This document shows, one piece after another, positions 10,036-20,884 of a DNA stretch of 64,000 nucleotides. Within the stretch, counting starts at the first letter, position 1. Each line of letters opens with the position of its first letter. A program made the translations under genes and the position numbers. The stretch comes from Ryuthela nishihirai. Its lineage: Eukaryota; Arthropoda; Arachnida; Araneae; Heptathelidae. Location of the stretch: contig JAWZYU010000025.1 in assembly GCA_038380435.1 (NCBI GenBank), forward strand, positions 30,666,707-30,730,706, read 5' to 3'. The notes beneath the pieces were generated by a model. The model ran no database searches, had not been told where the DNA came from, and worked only from the letters and a program-made list of their open reading frames with translations.

Positions 10036-10442
10036 CATCGGTGTGTTGTAGTTTGAACTTCGATTCGCGTACCAGTCTACCTGTTTGCAGTCTTCCACGA
10101 TCCAATGGTGATGTTTCTTCGAAAATAGTCGTTTCGTTTTCAATTTTGAACGAAAAAAAAACATTTCGTTTTCAATCTAGGACAGAAAGTAATTTCGTTT
10201 TCATTTCCGTTTTCATTCTCTTAAAACTATCTGTTCATATCGTTACCGTTTCAGTTCGTTGTCGTTTTCAGTTCTTCGTTGTGTTTACTTAATATGTAAA
10301 TGTGGTTTAACTTCTCTTCAATGGAAAGCGATCTTTCAAAACCCAACAAGAGTGCGGTCAGCGGAGAAAATAATAAATAATTAAAGAAAATAATTAAAGT
10401 GAATAGTGAAAGACAACTCGCACACTGTTGCGATCCGAACTT
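10036..10442. other. T-rich spacer before the 57-bp array
   Basis: Contains repeated TTTCGTTTTCA-type words (10130-10270) that look like a short simple repeat of GTTTTCATTTCG character. No gene or known element recognised. Confidence 0.4.
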
Positions 10443-13170
10443 GCCAATATCAGATTACGAGACTGGAGAGCGACTGATACTAAGGTGATTCATAAGTCTG
10501 CCAATATCAGATTACGAGACTGGAGAGCGACTGATGCTAAGGTGATTCATAAGTCTGCCAATATCAGATTACGAGACTGGAGAGCGACTGATACTAAGGT
10601 GATTCATAAGTCTGCCAATATCAGATTACGAGACTGGAGAGCGACTGATACTAAGGTGATTCATAAGTCTGCCAATATCAGATTACGAGACTGGAGAGCG
10701 ACTGATGCTAAGGTGATTCATAAGTCTGCCAATATCAGATTACGAGACTGGAGAGCGCCTGATACTAAGGTGATTCATAAGTCTACCAATATCAGAATAC
10801 GAGACTGGAGAGCGACTGATGCTAAGGTGATTCATAAGTCTGCCAATATCAGATTACGAGACTGGAGAGCGACTGATACTAAGGTGATTCATAAGTCTGC
10901 CAATATCAGATTACGAGACTGGAGAGCGACTGATACTAAGGTGATTCATAAGTCTACCAATATCAGATTACGAGACTGGAGAGCGCCTGATACTAAGGTG
11001 ATTCATAAGTCTACCAATATCAGAATACGAGACTGGAGAGCGACTGATCTAAGGTGATTCATAAGTCTGCCAATATCAGATTACGAGACTGGAGAGCGAC
11101 TGTTACTAAAGTGATTCATAAGTCTGCCAATATCAGATTACGAGACTGGAGAGCGACTGATACTAAGGTGATTCATAAGTCTGCCAATATCAGATTACGA
11201 GACTGGAGAGCGACTGATACTAAGGTGATTCATAAGTCTACCAATATCAGATTACGAGACTGGAGAGCGACTGATACTAAGGTGATTCATAAGTCTACCA
11301 ATATCAGAATACGAGACTGGAGAGCGACTGATCTAAGGTGATTCATAAGTCTGCCAATATCAGATTATGAGACTGGAGAGCGACTGATACTAAGGTGATT
11401 CATAAGTCTGCCAATATCAGATTACGAGACTGGAGAGCGACTGATGCTAAGGTGATTCATAAGTCTGCCAATATCAGATTACGAGACTGGAGAGCGACTG
11501 ATACTAAGGTGATTCATAAGTCTACCAATATCAGATTACGAGACTGCAGAGCGACTGATACTAAGGTGATTCATAAGTCTACCAATATCAGAATACGAGA
11601 CTGGAGAGCGACTGATCTAAGGTGATTCATAAGTCTGCCAATATCAGATTACGAGACTGGAGAGCGACTGATACTAAGGTGATTCATAAGTCTACCAATA
11701 TCAGAATACGAGACTGGAGAGCGACTGATCTAAGGTGATTCATAAGTCTGCCAATATCAGATTACGAGACTGGAGAGCGACTGATGCTAAGGTGATTCAT
11801 AAGTCTGCCAATATCAGATTACGAGACTGGAGAGCGACTGATGCTAAGGTGATTCATAAGTCTGCCAATATCAGATTACGAGACTGGAGAGCGACTGATA
11901 CTAAGGTGATTCATAAGTCTACCAATATCAGAATACGAGACTGGAGAGCGACTGATCTAAGGTGATTCATAAGTCTGCCAATATCAGAATACGAGACTGG
12001 AGAGCGACTGATCTAAGGTGATTCATAAGTCTACCAATATCAGATTACGAGACTGGAGAGCGACTGATACTAAGGTGATTCATAAGTCTGCCAATATCAG
12101 AATACGAGACTGGAGAGCGACTGATCTAAGGTGATTCATAAGTCTGCCAATATCAGATTACGAGACTGTAGAGCGACTGTTACTAAGGTGATTCATAAGT
12201 CTGCCAATATCAGATTACGAGACTGGAGAGCGACTGTTACTAAGGTGATTCATAAGTCTGCCAATATCAGATTACGAGACTGGAGAGCGACTGATACTAA
12301 GGTGATTCATAAGTCTGCCAATATCAGATTACGAGATTGGAGAGCGACTGATACTAAGGTGATTCATAAGTCTACCAATATCAGATTACGAGACTGGAGA
12401 GCGACTGATACTAAGGTGATTCATAAGTCTACCAATATCAGAATACGAGACTGGAGAGCGACTGATCTAAGGTGATTCATAAGTCTGCCAATATCAGATT
12501 ACGAGACTGGAGAGCGACTGATGCTAAGGTGATTCATAAGTCTGCCAATATCAGATTACGAGACTGGAGAGCGACTGATGCTAAGGTGATTCATAAGTCT
12601 GCCAATATCAGATTACGAGACTGGAGAGCGACTGATACTAAGGTGATTCATAAGTCTGCCAATATCAGATTACGAGACTGGAGAGCGACTGATACTAAGG
12701 TGATTCATAAGTCTACCAATATCAGAATACGAGACTGGAGAGCGACTGATCTAAGGTGATTCATAAGTCTGCCAATATCAGATTACGAGACTGGAGAGCG
12801 ACTGATACTAAGGTGATTCATAAGTCTACCAATATCAGATTACGAGACTGGAGAGCGACTGATACTAAGGTGATTCATAAGTCTGCCAATATCAGAATAC
12901 GAGACTGGAGAGCGACTGATCTAAGGTGATTCATAAGTCTGCCAATATCAGATTACGAGACTGGAGAGCGACTGATACTAAGGTGATTCATAAGTCTACC
13001 AATATCAGATTACGAGACTGGAGAGCGACTGTTACTAAGGTGATTCATAAGTCTGCCAATATCAGATTACGAGACTGGAGAGCGACTGATACTAAGGTGA
13101 TTCATAAGTCTGCCGATATCAGATTACGAGACTGGAGAGCGACCCCGTACTAAGGTGATTCATAAGTCTG
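10443..13170. repeat. 57-bp minisatellite, ~48 copies
   Basis: Unit: GCCAATATCAGATTACGAGA, CTGGAGAGCGACTGATACTA, AGGTGATTCATAAGTCT. Copies are nearly identical. Variants: GATGCTAAGG, TGTTACTAAGG, GCGCCTGATACT, ACCAATATC and a unit 1 bp shorter with GATCTAAGG. The 57-bp unit equals 19 codons, so long open frames appear (10428-11057 and others), but each GATCTAAGG unit shifts the frame and ends it. The short variant is nearly always paired with CAGAATACGAG, and the pair recurs at intervals of 2-10 units, so multi-unit blocks have been copied. I do not regard the array as coding. Confidence 0.95.
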
Positions 13171-13526
13171 TGCGTTTTATCGTCTACTTAAGAAATGATT
13201 ATTACAAAATAAATACCAACTTTACTCAGTGAAATATAAAAAAGCAATTTCAATAGTTCTTAAACAATTGTCGGTTAAGTTATTCGATTCCTGTTCTATA
13301 CTATGCTTGGTTCTTGGAGGTGAAAAACTCGCGACATCCGTTTCGAATTTCCTGAAATAATTGAAACCGCCTACCACGCAGAAAATGAGTCAGGCAGCCA
13401 AAGCGAAGATAGTCAGAAGACGCTAAGTCCGAAATATGCAATGGGTGAGGAAGAAGCTCATGTTGCATTCCTCGAAGTTTTTCTTTGGTCTGAAGTGTTG
13501 TTTTGCGTTGTCTTGTTGGAGGAGTA

Positions 13527-13665
13527 CAGTCTCTCAAAAAAAATATCCGAACACTATGGTTGATTACAGAATTTAGAAAATATATCTGGCAACGATTTTT
13601 TTAGAACTTAGTGATCTGGCAACCTTCGTGTCACGTGACAGGAGGGTTGCCAGATCGCTAAGTCT
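13527..13665. mobile_element. MITE-1, one arm plus centre, inside the mariner relic
   Basis: Starts CAGTCTCTCAAAAAAAATAT after TA, continues to the CACGTGACAGG centre and part of the second arm (GGGTTGCCAGATCGCTAAGT), then breaks off. The second terminal repeat is missing. Mariner coding sequence lies on both sides. Confidence 0.85.
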
Positions 13666-13923
13666 GTTTAGCCATCTTGGTAGCGTGAATCGTCACAGAG
13701 TGTGCACGCCTTCCAGTTGTGCTGAGTAGAGATGGCCATTGATGGCACGTCCATCGACAACTAGTTCGAAATGCACTACACCATCAAAATTCCACCAAAC
13801 GCACAACATTGCCTTCATTTTGAATCATCAGCTTTTTGAGACTGGAAGTATGAGCTGGCCTTAGTCAAGCGACTGCTTTTGAATCTTGGAATTGTTGAAA
13901 ATGATCCATTTTTCATTGCACGT

Positions 13924-14293
13924 CAGTCGGTAATGCGCCAGGCTCGTAATCTGTAGTTCCCAGGTTCGAGTCCCAGCTGGGTCAGAGTTCAGATTTATCT
14001 CCGCAAATTTCCCCCGCCCTGCCCAAGGTCAGTATGGGACACCGATAGGCTTGGAAAAACGGCCGTCCGTCGGATGGGATGTTAAGCCGTGGCCAGTGGG
14101 TGGGAGGGCCATACCTTGTGCACGTTAAAGAACACACTGGATGGCCTTGACGGGAGGCTATCATCTGTCTCCTAACAGCTGTTCCAGTGGGTCCCCTCCC
14201 CCAACCTTCTCTGTGCCTTCGGGGTCCATGTGGCCTGGCCATTTAGCCCATGATGTGCAAAAAAGTGCCGCTCAGAGGTAAAACAACACAACC
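13924..14293 (+). mobile_element. SINE-A, head slightly truncated, TSD
   Basis: Begins within the A box (CAGTCGGTAATGCGCC, from 13924) and runs to AACAACACAACC. Flanked by CATTGCACGT (13914-13923) and CATTGCATGT (14294-14303), a 10-bp duplication with one change. It divides the mariner transposase after RIVTCNG. Confidence 0.9.
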
Positions 14294-14633
14294 CATTGCA
14301 TGTAACAATTCGCTTGATGAAACGGTAGTCGTGTGGATTAGAGAGAAGTTTTCTGCAGACTTCGATACCACGGTTTGCTTTTTCAGTTGATGTGGAATAC
14401 TTCGGCAACTCCTGGCTACATTACCTATGCGTTGAAGATGCAGCACTATAGTTGCTTGTTGTAAACCAAGTTCGGCCAAGAGCTTGTGAGTGTTTGGCGA
14501 TGGCTCAGCTTCAACAGCGTGGCACAGATTTTTACGATCTACAGATATTGGTGGTCCCGATCACCGCTTATTTTCGAGTTTCGTGTCATCACCTTTGAAC
14601 TTCTTAAACCAAGCTTGTGCACCATGAATGAAG

Positions 14634-15011
14634 TTCGGTTGATTTTACCTCTGAGCGGCACTTTTTTGCACACCATGAGCTAAATGGCTAGGTCCCATGT
14701 ACCCCGAAGGCTCAGAGAAGGTTGGGGGAGGGGACCCACTGGAACAGCTGTTGGGAGACAGATAGTAGTCTCCCGTCAAGGCCATCCAACGTGTTCTTTA
14801 ACGTGCACAGGGTATGGCTTTCCCACACATGGGGCCACTGCTTAACGTCCCATCCGACGGACGGCGGCCTTTCCAAGCCCATCGGTGTTCCCTACTGACC
14901 GTGGGCAGAGCGGGGAATTTTGCGGAGATAAATCTCAACGCTGACCCAGGTGGGACTCGAACCTGGGAACTGCAGATTACAAGCCTGGCGCGCTACCGAC
15001 TGAGCCACCCC
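14634..15011 (-). mobile_element. SINE-A, full length, 11-bp TSD
   Basis: Complete reversed element flanked by CATGAATGAAG at 14623-14633 and 15012-15022. It divides the N-terminal part of the mariner relic. Confidence 0.94.
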
Positions 15012-15406
15012 CATGAATGAAGAATTGGGCCCCTCCCCCTTGTACCTTTCATTTCGCATATTTCTCGGGCCGCTTCAGTAGCTTTTAATCCTTTTTTTTT
15101 TCAGTAATGTAAAATTACACGAATTTTAATACATAACTCACTCATTTTACAACATTTCTAACGATGGAAATCAACACTCCGATATTTTTAATATACAGGT
15201 TTCGATAAATTAAGGAACAACTCTATGTTATTCAATGGGAAGCTAAAGTCGAAGCTCTATAACTTCTGAAATAAATTTTATTTTTAAATGTGATGGCAGA
15301 GAAGGATCTCAATCAGATATATAAATATCTCGATTTTCAACAATATTCGTTCATTGTTTAATGAATTATGGAAGTTTGAATATTTAACAATAAAATTGCC
15401 ACTTGG

Positions 15407-16003
15407 ATGGGTAGTTTTAAATCTGAGCGGCCCTTTTCTGCGCACAATTAGATAAATGTCCAGAGCACCCACTGGAACAGCTGTTAGAAGACATGTTAGC
15501 CTCCCGTCAAGGCTATCCAGCATGTTCTTTAATGCGCACAGAATATGGGTCTCCAGCACACACCGCCCTGCCCACGGTCAGTAGGGAACACTGATGGGCT
15601 TGGAAAGGCCGCCGTCCGTCGGATGGGACGTTAAGCTGTGACTCCGTGTGCGGGAGAGCGATACCCTGTGCACGTTAAAGAACACGCTGGATGGCCTTGA
15701 CGGGAGGCTACCATCTGTCTCCCAACAGTTGTTCTATTGGGTCCCCTCCCAACCCTCTCTTAGCCTTCGGGGTCTATGTGACCTGGTCATTTATCCTGTG
15801 GCGTGCAAAAAAGCGTCGCTCAGGGGTAAAAGAACCCAACCCAACTATCCCGCATACAGGGCCACGACTTAACGTACCATCCAACGGACGGCGGCCTTTA
15901 CAAGCCCATCGGTGTCTCCTGCTGACCGTGGGCTGGACGAGAAGTTTCGCGGAGATAATTCTCAACGCTGGGCCAACTGGGACTCGAACCTGGGAACTGC
16001 AGA
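15407..16003 (-). mobile_element. SINE-A, split by a younger SINE-A
   Basis: Reversed copy in two parts, 15407-15561 (tail to CTCCAGCACAC) and 15846-16003 (CCCGCATACAGGG to GGGACTCGAACCTGGGAACTGCAG). The gap is filled by the + strand copy 15562-15845. The head is missing. Confidence 0.83.
15562..15845 (+). mobile_element. SINE-A, 5'-truncated, nested
   Basis: Starts at CGCCCTGCCCACGGTCAG and ends AGAACCCAACCCAAC. It sits inside the reversed copy at the CTCCCGCACACGGG position of that element. The target duplication is weak (CCAGCACAC versus CCCGCATACA). Confidence 0.83.
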
Positions 16004-16060
16004 AAAATTCCAGTGTTAAGAAACTTATCCAAAACTGATGTATAATGAAAGACACCTACT

Positions 16061-16608
16061 TATAAATCACCGTAGTACTTTCATTTATAGAGCAATCTAC
16101 CAACCGAGAAGAAAACAGAAATATTTAAGAAAGAAAAATATTTTAAACACTCTTCTAAATTATCTTCTATCAAATACAAAAGGGAACACACCATTAACTT
16201 CAGCTGTTATTAAGCGCATGGTCACGCACACTCTCTGCAAAGTTTCCTTTGCATTCATCTTCTTTTGTCTGCAGTCTGATACGACGACATACAGACACAA
16301 AACGCCAGCAACCGAACCGAGTTCGGAGTTGTTTCAAACAGAAAAGAAGTAAAAACTAAAGCCACTGAAAAACGAATACTAATTGCATTTTGCGAAGCCC
16401 TAAGTAGTTCCGGATATCCGGAAAAGGGTGTGACAGATAAACCGAAACATTTCCTCCGGATCCTGACCTTGTGTAAGGGAGGAGATGTTCCTTCATTTCA
16501 TCTTTATCACGCAAGACGACAGCCATGTTCTCTTCCTCACTTTTATTCCTGAATTTAATAGTAATTCCGAACAATCAGTTGGTCGGTTTTAATCAGAATT
16601 AAATTACA
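16061..16608. other. Unassigned stretch
   Basis: No recognised repeat. A short + frame with ATG at 16218 begins with a hydrophobic run (VSFAFIFFCL) that resembles a signal peptide, then turns polar and stops after 44 codons. No good donor splice site follows at a useful place, so I do not call it an exon. Confidence 0.3.
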
Positions 16609-17010
16609 ACACAATGGGCTAAATGTTCAGGGCACCCATTGGAACAGCTGTTGACACAATGGGTTAAATATCCAGGGCAACCACTGGAACAGCTGTTAAC
16701 ACAATAGGTTAAATATCCAGGGCACCCGCTGGAACAGCTGTTGACACAATGGGTTAAATATCCAGGGCACCCACTGGAACAGCTGTTAACACAATGGGCT
16801 AAGTGTTCAGGGCACCCACTGGAACAGCTGCTAACACAATGGGTTAAATATCCAGAGCACCCACTGGAACAGCTGTTAACACAATGGGCTAAATGTTCAG
16901 GGCACCCACTGGAACAGATGTTAACACAATGTCCTAAATGTTCAGGGCACCCACTGGAACAGATGTTAACACAATTTGCTAAATGTTCAGGGCACCCACT
17001 GGAACAGCTG
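16609..17010. repeat. 45-bp minisatellite born from SINE-A sequence, ~9 copies
   Basis: Unit joins two separated parts of reversed SINE-A: ACACAATGGGTTAAATATCC from the tail and GGGCACCCACTGGAACAGCT from the body, with the ~60 bp between them deleted. The last unit runs straight into the rest of a normal SINE-A body (17011-17175), which shows the source. The unit is 15 codons long, so both strands carry open repeat frames without being genes. Confidence 0.93.
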
Positions 17011-17175
17011 TTGGAAGATAGATGGCAGCCTCCCGTCAAGACAATCCAGCATGTTCTTTAATGTGCACAGAATATGGCTCTCACGCATACAGAGCCACGG
17101 CTTAACGTCGTATCCGACAGACGGTGACATTTCCAAGCCATCGGTGAACCTACTGGACGGGAAGTTTTGCGTTAA
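17011..17175 (-). mobile_element. SINE-A body following the 45-bp array
   Basis: GGAAGATAGATGGCAGCCTC to GGGAAGTTTTGCG, diverged, head missing. This is the remainder of the copy whose tail became tandemly amplified. Confidence 0.85.
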
Positions 17176-17280
17176 AAATAATTTAGCCCATTGTGTGCAA
17201 AAAGCTGCACTTTTTTGCACACAATGGACTAAATGGTTAGTTCTCAAGGACCTTAAGGATTCAGAGAAGGTTGGGGAAAG
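17176..17280. mobile_element. Two SINE-A tails head to head
   Basis: 17176-17208 is a + tail (TTTAGCCCATTGTGTGCAAA) and 17209-17280 a - tail (TTTTTTGCACACAATGGACT), forming a small inverted repeat around AGCTGCAC. Confidence 0.7.
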
Positions 17281-17676
17281 AGTTGGGTTTGTTTTACCTC
17301 TGAGTGGCACTTTTTTGCACTCCATGGGCTAAATGGCCAGGTCACAAGGACCCCGAAAGCTCGGAGAAGGTTGTGGGAGGAGACCTACTGGAACAGCTGT
17401 TGGGAGACAGATGGTAACCTCCCGTCAAGGCCATCCAGTGTGTTCTTTAACGTGCACAGGGTATGACTCTCCCATATACGGGACCACAGCTTAACGTCCC
17501 GTCAGACGGACGGCGGCCTTTCCATGTCCATCGGTGTCCCCTACTGACCGTGGGCAGGGCGGGGAATTTTGCGGAGATAAATCTCATCGCTGACCCAGCT
17601 GGAACTCGAACCTGGGAACTGGGGGAAGGGAATCCACTGGGCATTGTTAGAAGACAGATGGAAGTTTCCATCATGG
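17281..17676 (-). mobile_element. SINE-A, nearly full, plus a body fragment
   Basis: 17281-17620 runs from reversed tail to GGAACTCGAACCTGGGAACT, so the B box is kept but the A box is lost. 17621-17676 is a further piece of reversed body (GAATCCACTGGGCATTGTTA, GACAGATGGAAG). Confidence 0.85.
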
Positions 17677-18056
17677 GAAGTGATGGCTTAGTCGGTAGAG
17701 CGTCAGTCTTAATTTTCAGTTCCCAGGTTCGAGTCCCACCTGGCTGAGTATCGGGATTTATCTCTGCAAATACTCCCCGCCCTGTCCACGATCATCAGGG
17801 ACTCCAATGGGCTTGGAAATCCCATTATCCGTCGGATGGGATTTTAAGCCGCAGCCCCAAGTGCGGAAGTGCCATACCCTGTGCACATTAAAGAAGATGC
17901 TGGATGGCCTTGACGAGAGGCGCGCATCTCTGTCCTAACAGATGTCCAGTGTGTCCCCTCCCTCAACCTTCTCTGAGCCCTTGAGGACTTTGTGACCTGT
18001 CCGTTTAGTCTATTGTGTGCAAAAAAAAAAGCAACTCAGAGTCGAAATAATTCAAC
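17677..18056 (+). mobile_element. SINE-A, diverged, full length
   Basis: Head with GATGGCTTAGTCGGTAGAGC and GGTTCGAGTCCC, whole body and tail (CAACTCAGAGTCGAAATAATTC). Intermediate age. Confidence 0.85.
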
Positions 18057-18079
18057 TCACAATTATAGTTCTTCTGAAT

Positions 18080-18272
18080 ACTGAGCCACGACGTAATGTT
18101 TGATTCTACGGATGGCTGCTTTCTAAGCCCATCGTTGTTCCCTTTCTCGTTGCGGGGAGGGGTGGGGTGGCGGTTAGAGGAGATAAATCTCAATCTTTCA
18201 GACTTGGGACTCGAACATGGAAACTACAGATTTCGAACATTTTGCAACATCGACGGAGCCGACCCCGCCCCT
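18080..18272 (-). mobile_element. SINE-A, old partial copy
   Basis: Reversed front body and head (GAGATAAATCTCAAT, GGGACTCGAACATGGAAAC, GACCCCGCCCC) with an insertion of G-rich sequence at 18150-18180. Tail absent. Confidence 0.7.
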
Positions 18273-18312
18273 ATCATACAAAGATTCTTGATTCGTTGTT
18301 CTTTGCCGTGCA

Positions 18313-18692
18313 GGGGCGGGGGTGGCTCACTCGGTAGCGCGCCAGGCTCGTAATCTGTAGTTCCCAGGTTCGAGTCCCAGCTGGGTCAGCGTTGAGACTT
18401 ATCTTCCAAAACTCCCCGCCCTGCCCACGGTCAGTGGGGGACATCGATTGGCTTGGAAAGTCCGCCGTCCGTTGGATGGGACGTTAAGCCGTGACCTCGT
18501 GTGCGGAAGAGCCATACCCTCTGCACGTTAAAAAACAGGCTGGATGGCCTTGACGGGAGGCTACCATTTGTCTCCCAACAGCTGTTCCAGTGGGTCCCCT
18601 CCCCCAACCTTCTCTGAGCCTTCGGGGTCCATGTGACCTGGCCATTTAGCCCATGGTGTGCAAAAAAGTGCCGCTCAGAGGTAAAACAACCC
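18313..18692 (+). mobile_element. SINE-A, full length, just upstream of a coding exon
   Basis: Complete element ending 56 bp before the exon at 18749, so it lies in the intron directly upstream of the acceptor's pyrimidine tract. No clear TSD found. Confidence 0.93.
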
Positions 18693-18748
18693 ATCATCAA
18701 TTTCAAATTTTACAAATGAGTAACCTTTTGTTTTTCTGTCTTCCGCAG

Positions 18749-18995
18749 TCACCATCCGAGGTCCCGAATTCAACGCCATGATGCTCCAAGTGAGGAAGAT
18801 CGGTCCGGACGAGAGGAGAGGCTTCGACAAACCCGTCCGCGTCGGCGAGTTCCGCAGTTGGCCGTCTTCCCTGCAGCCCGTGATGTGCGAGAAAGGAAAG
18901 GCCACAGCACTCACCAACAAAAACTTCGCCCCCAAATCTGACATCACTGTGAAATGGAAGGCGCCAAACGAAGATGTAGGAGAAATACACGTGGC
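18749..18995 (+). CDS. Reeler-domain exon of a Reeler/DOMON protein
   Basis: Internal exon of a gene for a secreted or membrane protein. The acceptor is TTTTTCTGTCTTCCGCAG and the donor GTAAGA. The exon starts with the last two bases of a split codon and ends with GC of the next. The 81 whole codons give TIRGPEFNAMMLQVRK, then VGEFRSWPSSLQPVMCEKGK, then SDITVKWKAPNEDVGEIHVA. This is the Reeler pattern: a GxxFxxFLLQAR-like strand, the central conserved Cys, and the VTFTWxAP strand. Codons are GC-richer than the surroundings, as in real exons. The next exon fits phase exactly, completing Ala. Reeler domains occur in reelin, insect defence proteins and ferric-chelate reductase 1. The missing N-terminal part (signal peptide and first strand) must be in an upstream exon, which I could not find between 1 and 18748. 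Confidence 0.88.
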
Positions 18996-19151
18996 GTAAG
19001 AAAACTCCAATCTATTCACATTTCATCCACCGATCTAGAAGTGTCTTTTATATTTAGATGTGCAGACAAAACCTAAGATATGGGAAGGCGTGAAAGAGGA
19101 ACATGCCCCACCCATATCTTACAATTTTAATTAATGGAATAGAGGATAAAG

Positions 19152-19532
19152 TTGGGTTGGGTTGTTTACCTCTGAGCGGCTCTTTTTTGCACACCATGGG
19201 CTAAATGGCCAGGTCACATTTAGGCTCAGAGAAGGTTGGGGGAGGGGACCCACTGGAACAGCTGTTGGGAGACAGATGGTAGCCTCCCGTCAAGGCCATC
19301 CAGCGTGTTCTTTAACGTGCACAGGGTATGTCTCTCCCGCATACGGAGCCATGGCTTAACGTCCCTTCCGACGGACGGCGGCCTTTCCAAGCCCATCGGT
19401 GTCCCCTACTGACCGTGGGCAGGGCGGGGAATTTTGCGGAGATAAATCTCAACACTGACCCAGCTGGGACTCGAACCTGGGAACTACAGATTACGAGCCT
19501 GGCGCGCTACAGACTGAGCCACCCCCGCCCCG
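19152..19532 (-). mobile_element. SINE-A, full length, 11-bp TSD
   Basis: Flanked by AGAGGATAAAG at 19141-19151 and 19533-19543. A short deletion removes the GGACCCCGAA part (reads CACATTTAGGCTCAG). Confidence 0.94.
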
Positions 19533-19702
19533 AGAGGATAAAGAATGGTAAAGCTATAACACAATAAAACCTTAATTTTGTGAACCCCGATTTTACGGAC
19601 AACATTTTTCCGCCAGCGATTGCCTGTTCAATGAAAGCCACAATTCACTCTTAAATATCTTCCGTTGCTCCTGGACTTTCTGGCCGCAACACTCTACTAC
19701 TA

Positions 19703-20081
19703 AGGGGGTGGCTCATTCGGTAGCACACCAGGCTCATAATCTGTAGTTTCCAGGTTCGAGTCCCAACTGGGTCAACGTTGAGATTTATCTCCGCAAATTT
19801 CACCGCCCTTCCCACGGTCAGTAGGGGACATCGATGGGCTTCGAAAGGCCACCGTCCATCGGATGGAACGTTAAGCCGTGACCTCGTGTGCGACAGAGCC
19901 ATACCCTGTGCACGTTAAAGAACACGTTGGATGGTCTTGACGGGACGCTACCATCTGTCTCCCAAAAGCGTTTCCAGTGGGTGCCCTCCCCCAACCTTCT
20001 CTGAGCCTTCGGGGTCCTTTTGACCTGGCCATTTAGACCATGGTGTGCAAAAAAGTGCCGCTCAAAGGTAAAACAACCCAA
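19703..20081 (+). mobile_element. SINE-A, full length
   Basis: Starts AGGGGGTGGCTCATTCGGTA. A possible TSD is ACACTCTA on both sides (19690s and about 20085). Confidence 0.9.
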
Positions 20082-20884
20082 ATTCCACACTCTAAGTCGA
20101 TTAAATCGAGAATTCACAGCAATGCGGATTCAAAAGTTTGGACAAGTAGGTGCAAAAGTTTAACGTTTTGTTTCTTAGTTATTTCATTTTAATATTACTT
20201 GTAGCTCATAACAACCATTCGCTGTTTTGTTTTTACGAAACATTTCATCTACATCAGCTAATGTATATTGTGACTGCACGTGTTTTACCAATTTCCCAGA
20301 ATATCCCAATCGTAACGTACAGGTAATGGAAACATTACCGTGTTTAGTCAAATTCTGAGATCCATAATTTCTACAATAAGCATTTTACATGAAAACAGAA
20401 CGAGGTAAATTAAACTCTCATTCAAATCGATCTAAATCTCGATTTTGAACAACATTATCCGTTCGGTACTTAACGATTTCGCGTTATCTCACCTTTGGAT
20501 AATGATGATAGACTACACGCCGGCCCAAGAGCTGGAAAAGGGATCTTTTTGTGCAGTCTCCTATGATATAAAATCTCGCTGGATGGCGCATACTCTTCAA
20601 TATTGAACGACAGCAATGTCAGTCATAAGAATTTACCTCAGAAGTTAATCGAAGCTTTTTTAAAAAGTATTATTTGAAACTCTTTAATAACATAGGTGTA
20701 TAATTTAAGATTTTCTACATGTTTGTTGATCATTTGGGTTTTAATAGCACAACGGAAACTATGACCATATTGTGTCAAACACATGGTAAATACTATAAAA
20801 AGTAAAGAGCTAAAAGTCATTTAACATGCAACTGAGAGTTAAGAGCAACACACAAAAAGAATGAAAGCAACAATAGTGTAAAGT
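20082..20884. other. Intronic AT-rich stretch with repeat traces
   Basis: 20415-20640 carries MITE-2-like words (AAATCTCGATTTTGAACAACATT, split; AGCAATGTCAGTC). 20730-20820 resembles the sequence near 61470 (TGGGTTTTAATAGCACAACGG versus GGGTTTTATGGCGCAACGG), so a shared dispersed repeat is present. No exon seen. Confidence 0.4.

Larger units (their letters stand above)
13245..15110 (-). pseudogene. mariner transposase relic in four pieces
   Basis: On the minus strand the order is that of a mariner-family transposase. About 15105-15014: ATEAAREICEMKG. About 14622-14297: AWFKKFKGDD, AELGLQQATIVLHLQRIGNV (the second helix-turn-helix), PHQLKK and RIVTCNG, where the family has the first catalytic Asp in RIVTGDE. 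About 13921-13667: MLCVWWNFDGVVHFELV. About 13537-13301: LLQQDNAKQH (second Asp, in another frame) and SDLASSDYLRFG (third Asp). Several frameshifts and stops make it non-functional. Two SINE-A copies and one MITE-1 have been inserted between the pieces. Confidence 0.88.
15194..16060 (+). mobile_element. MITE-2 left arm interrupted by SINE-A cluster
   Basis: From TACAGGTTTCGATAAATTAA to about 15406 the sequence follows the left arm of the foldback element at 36418 (shared words: GGGAAGCTAA, AGCTCTATAACTTCT, GATCTCAATCA, CAACAATATTC, GAATATTTAACAA). After the SINE cluster the family sequence resumes at 16004 with TCCAGTGTTAAGAAACTTATCCAAAACTGA. AAAATTGCCA before and AAAAATTCCA after the cluster look like a diverged TSD. 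Confidence 0.75.

Noticed and set aside
10428..13153. 19-residue repeat protein (ANIRLRDWRATDTKVIHKS)
   Set aside because: Frame depends on the 57-bp unit length; 1-bp-short units break it again and again, and there is no promoter, splice or domain evidence.
10443..13170. CRISPR array
   Set aside because: Units are directly adjacent tandem copies with no unique spacers, and the DNA is eukaryotic. The same applies to the 31-, 45-, 55- and 128-bp arrays.
16218..16352. Signal-peptide exon for the Reeler gene
   Set aside because: The start MVTHTLCKVSFAFIFFCLQS looks like a leader, but no donor in the needed phase follows and no Reeler N-terminal sequence is attached. Kept only as a remark.
16599..17061. 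Cys-rich 15-residue repeat protein on the minus strand of 16599-17039 and its + strand counterpart
   Set aside because: Both are frames of the 45-bp SINE-derived minisatellite.
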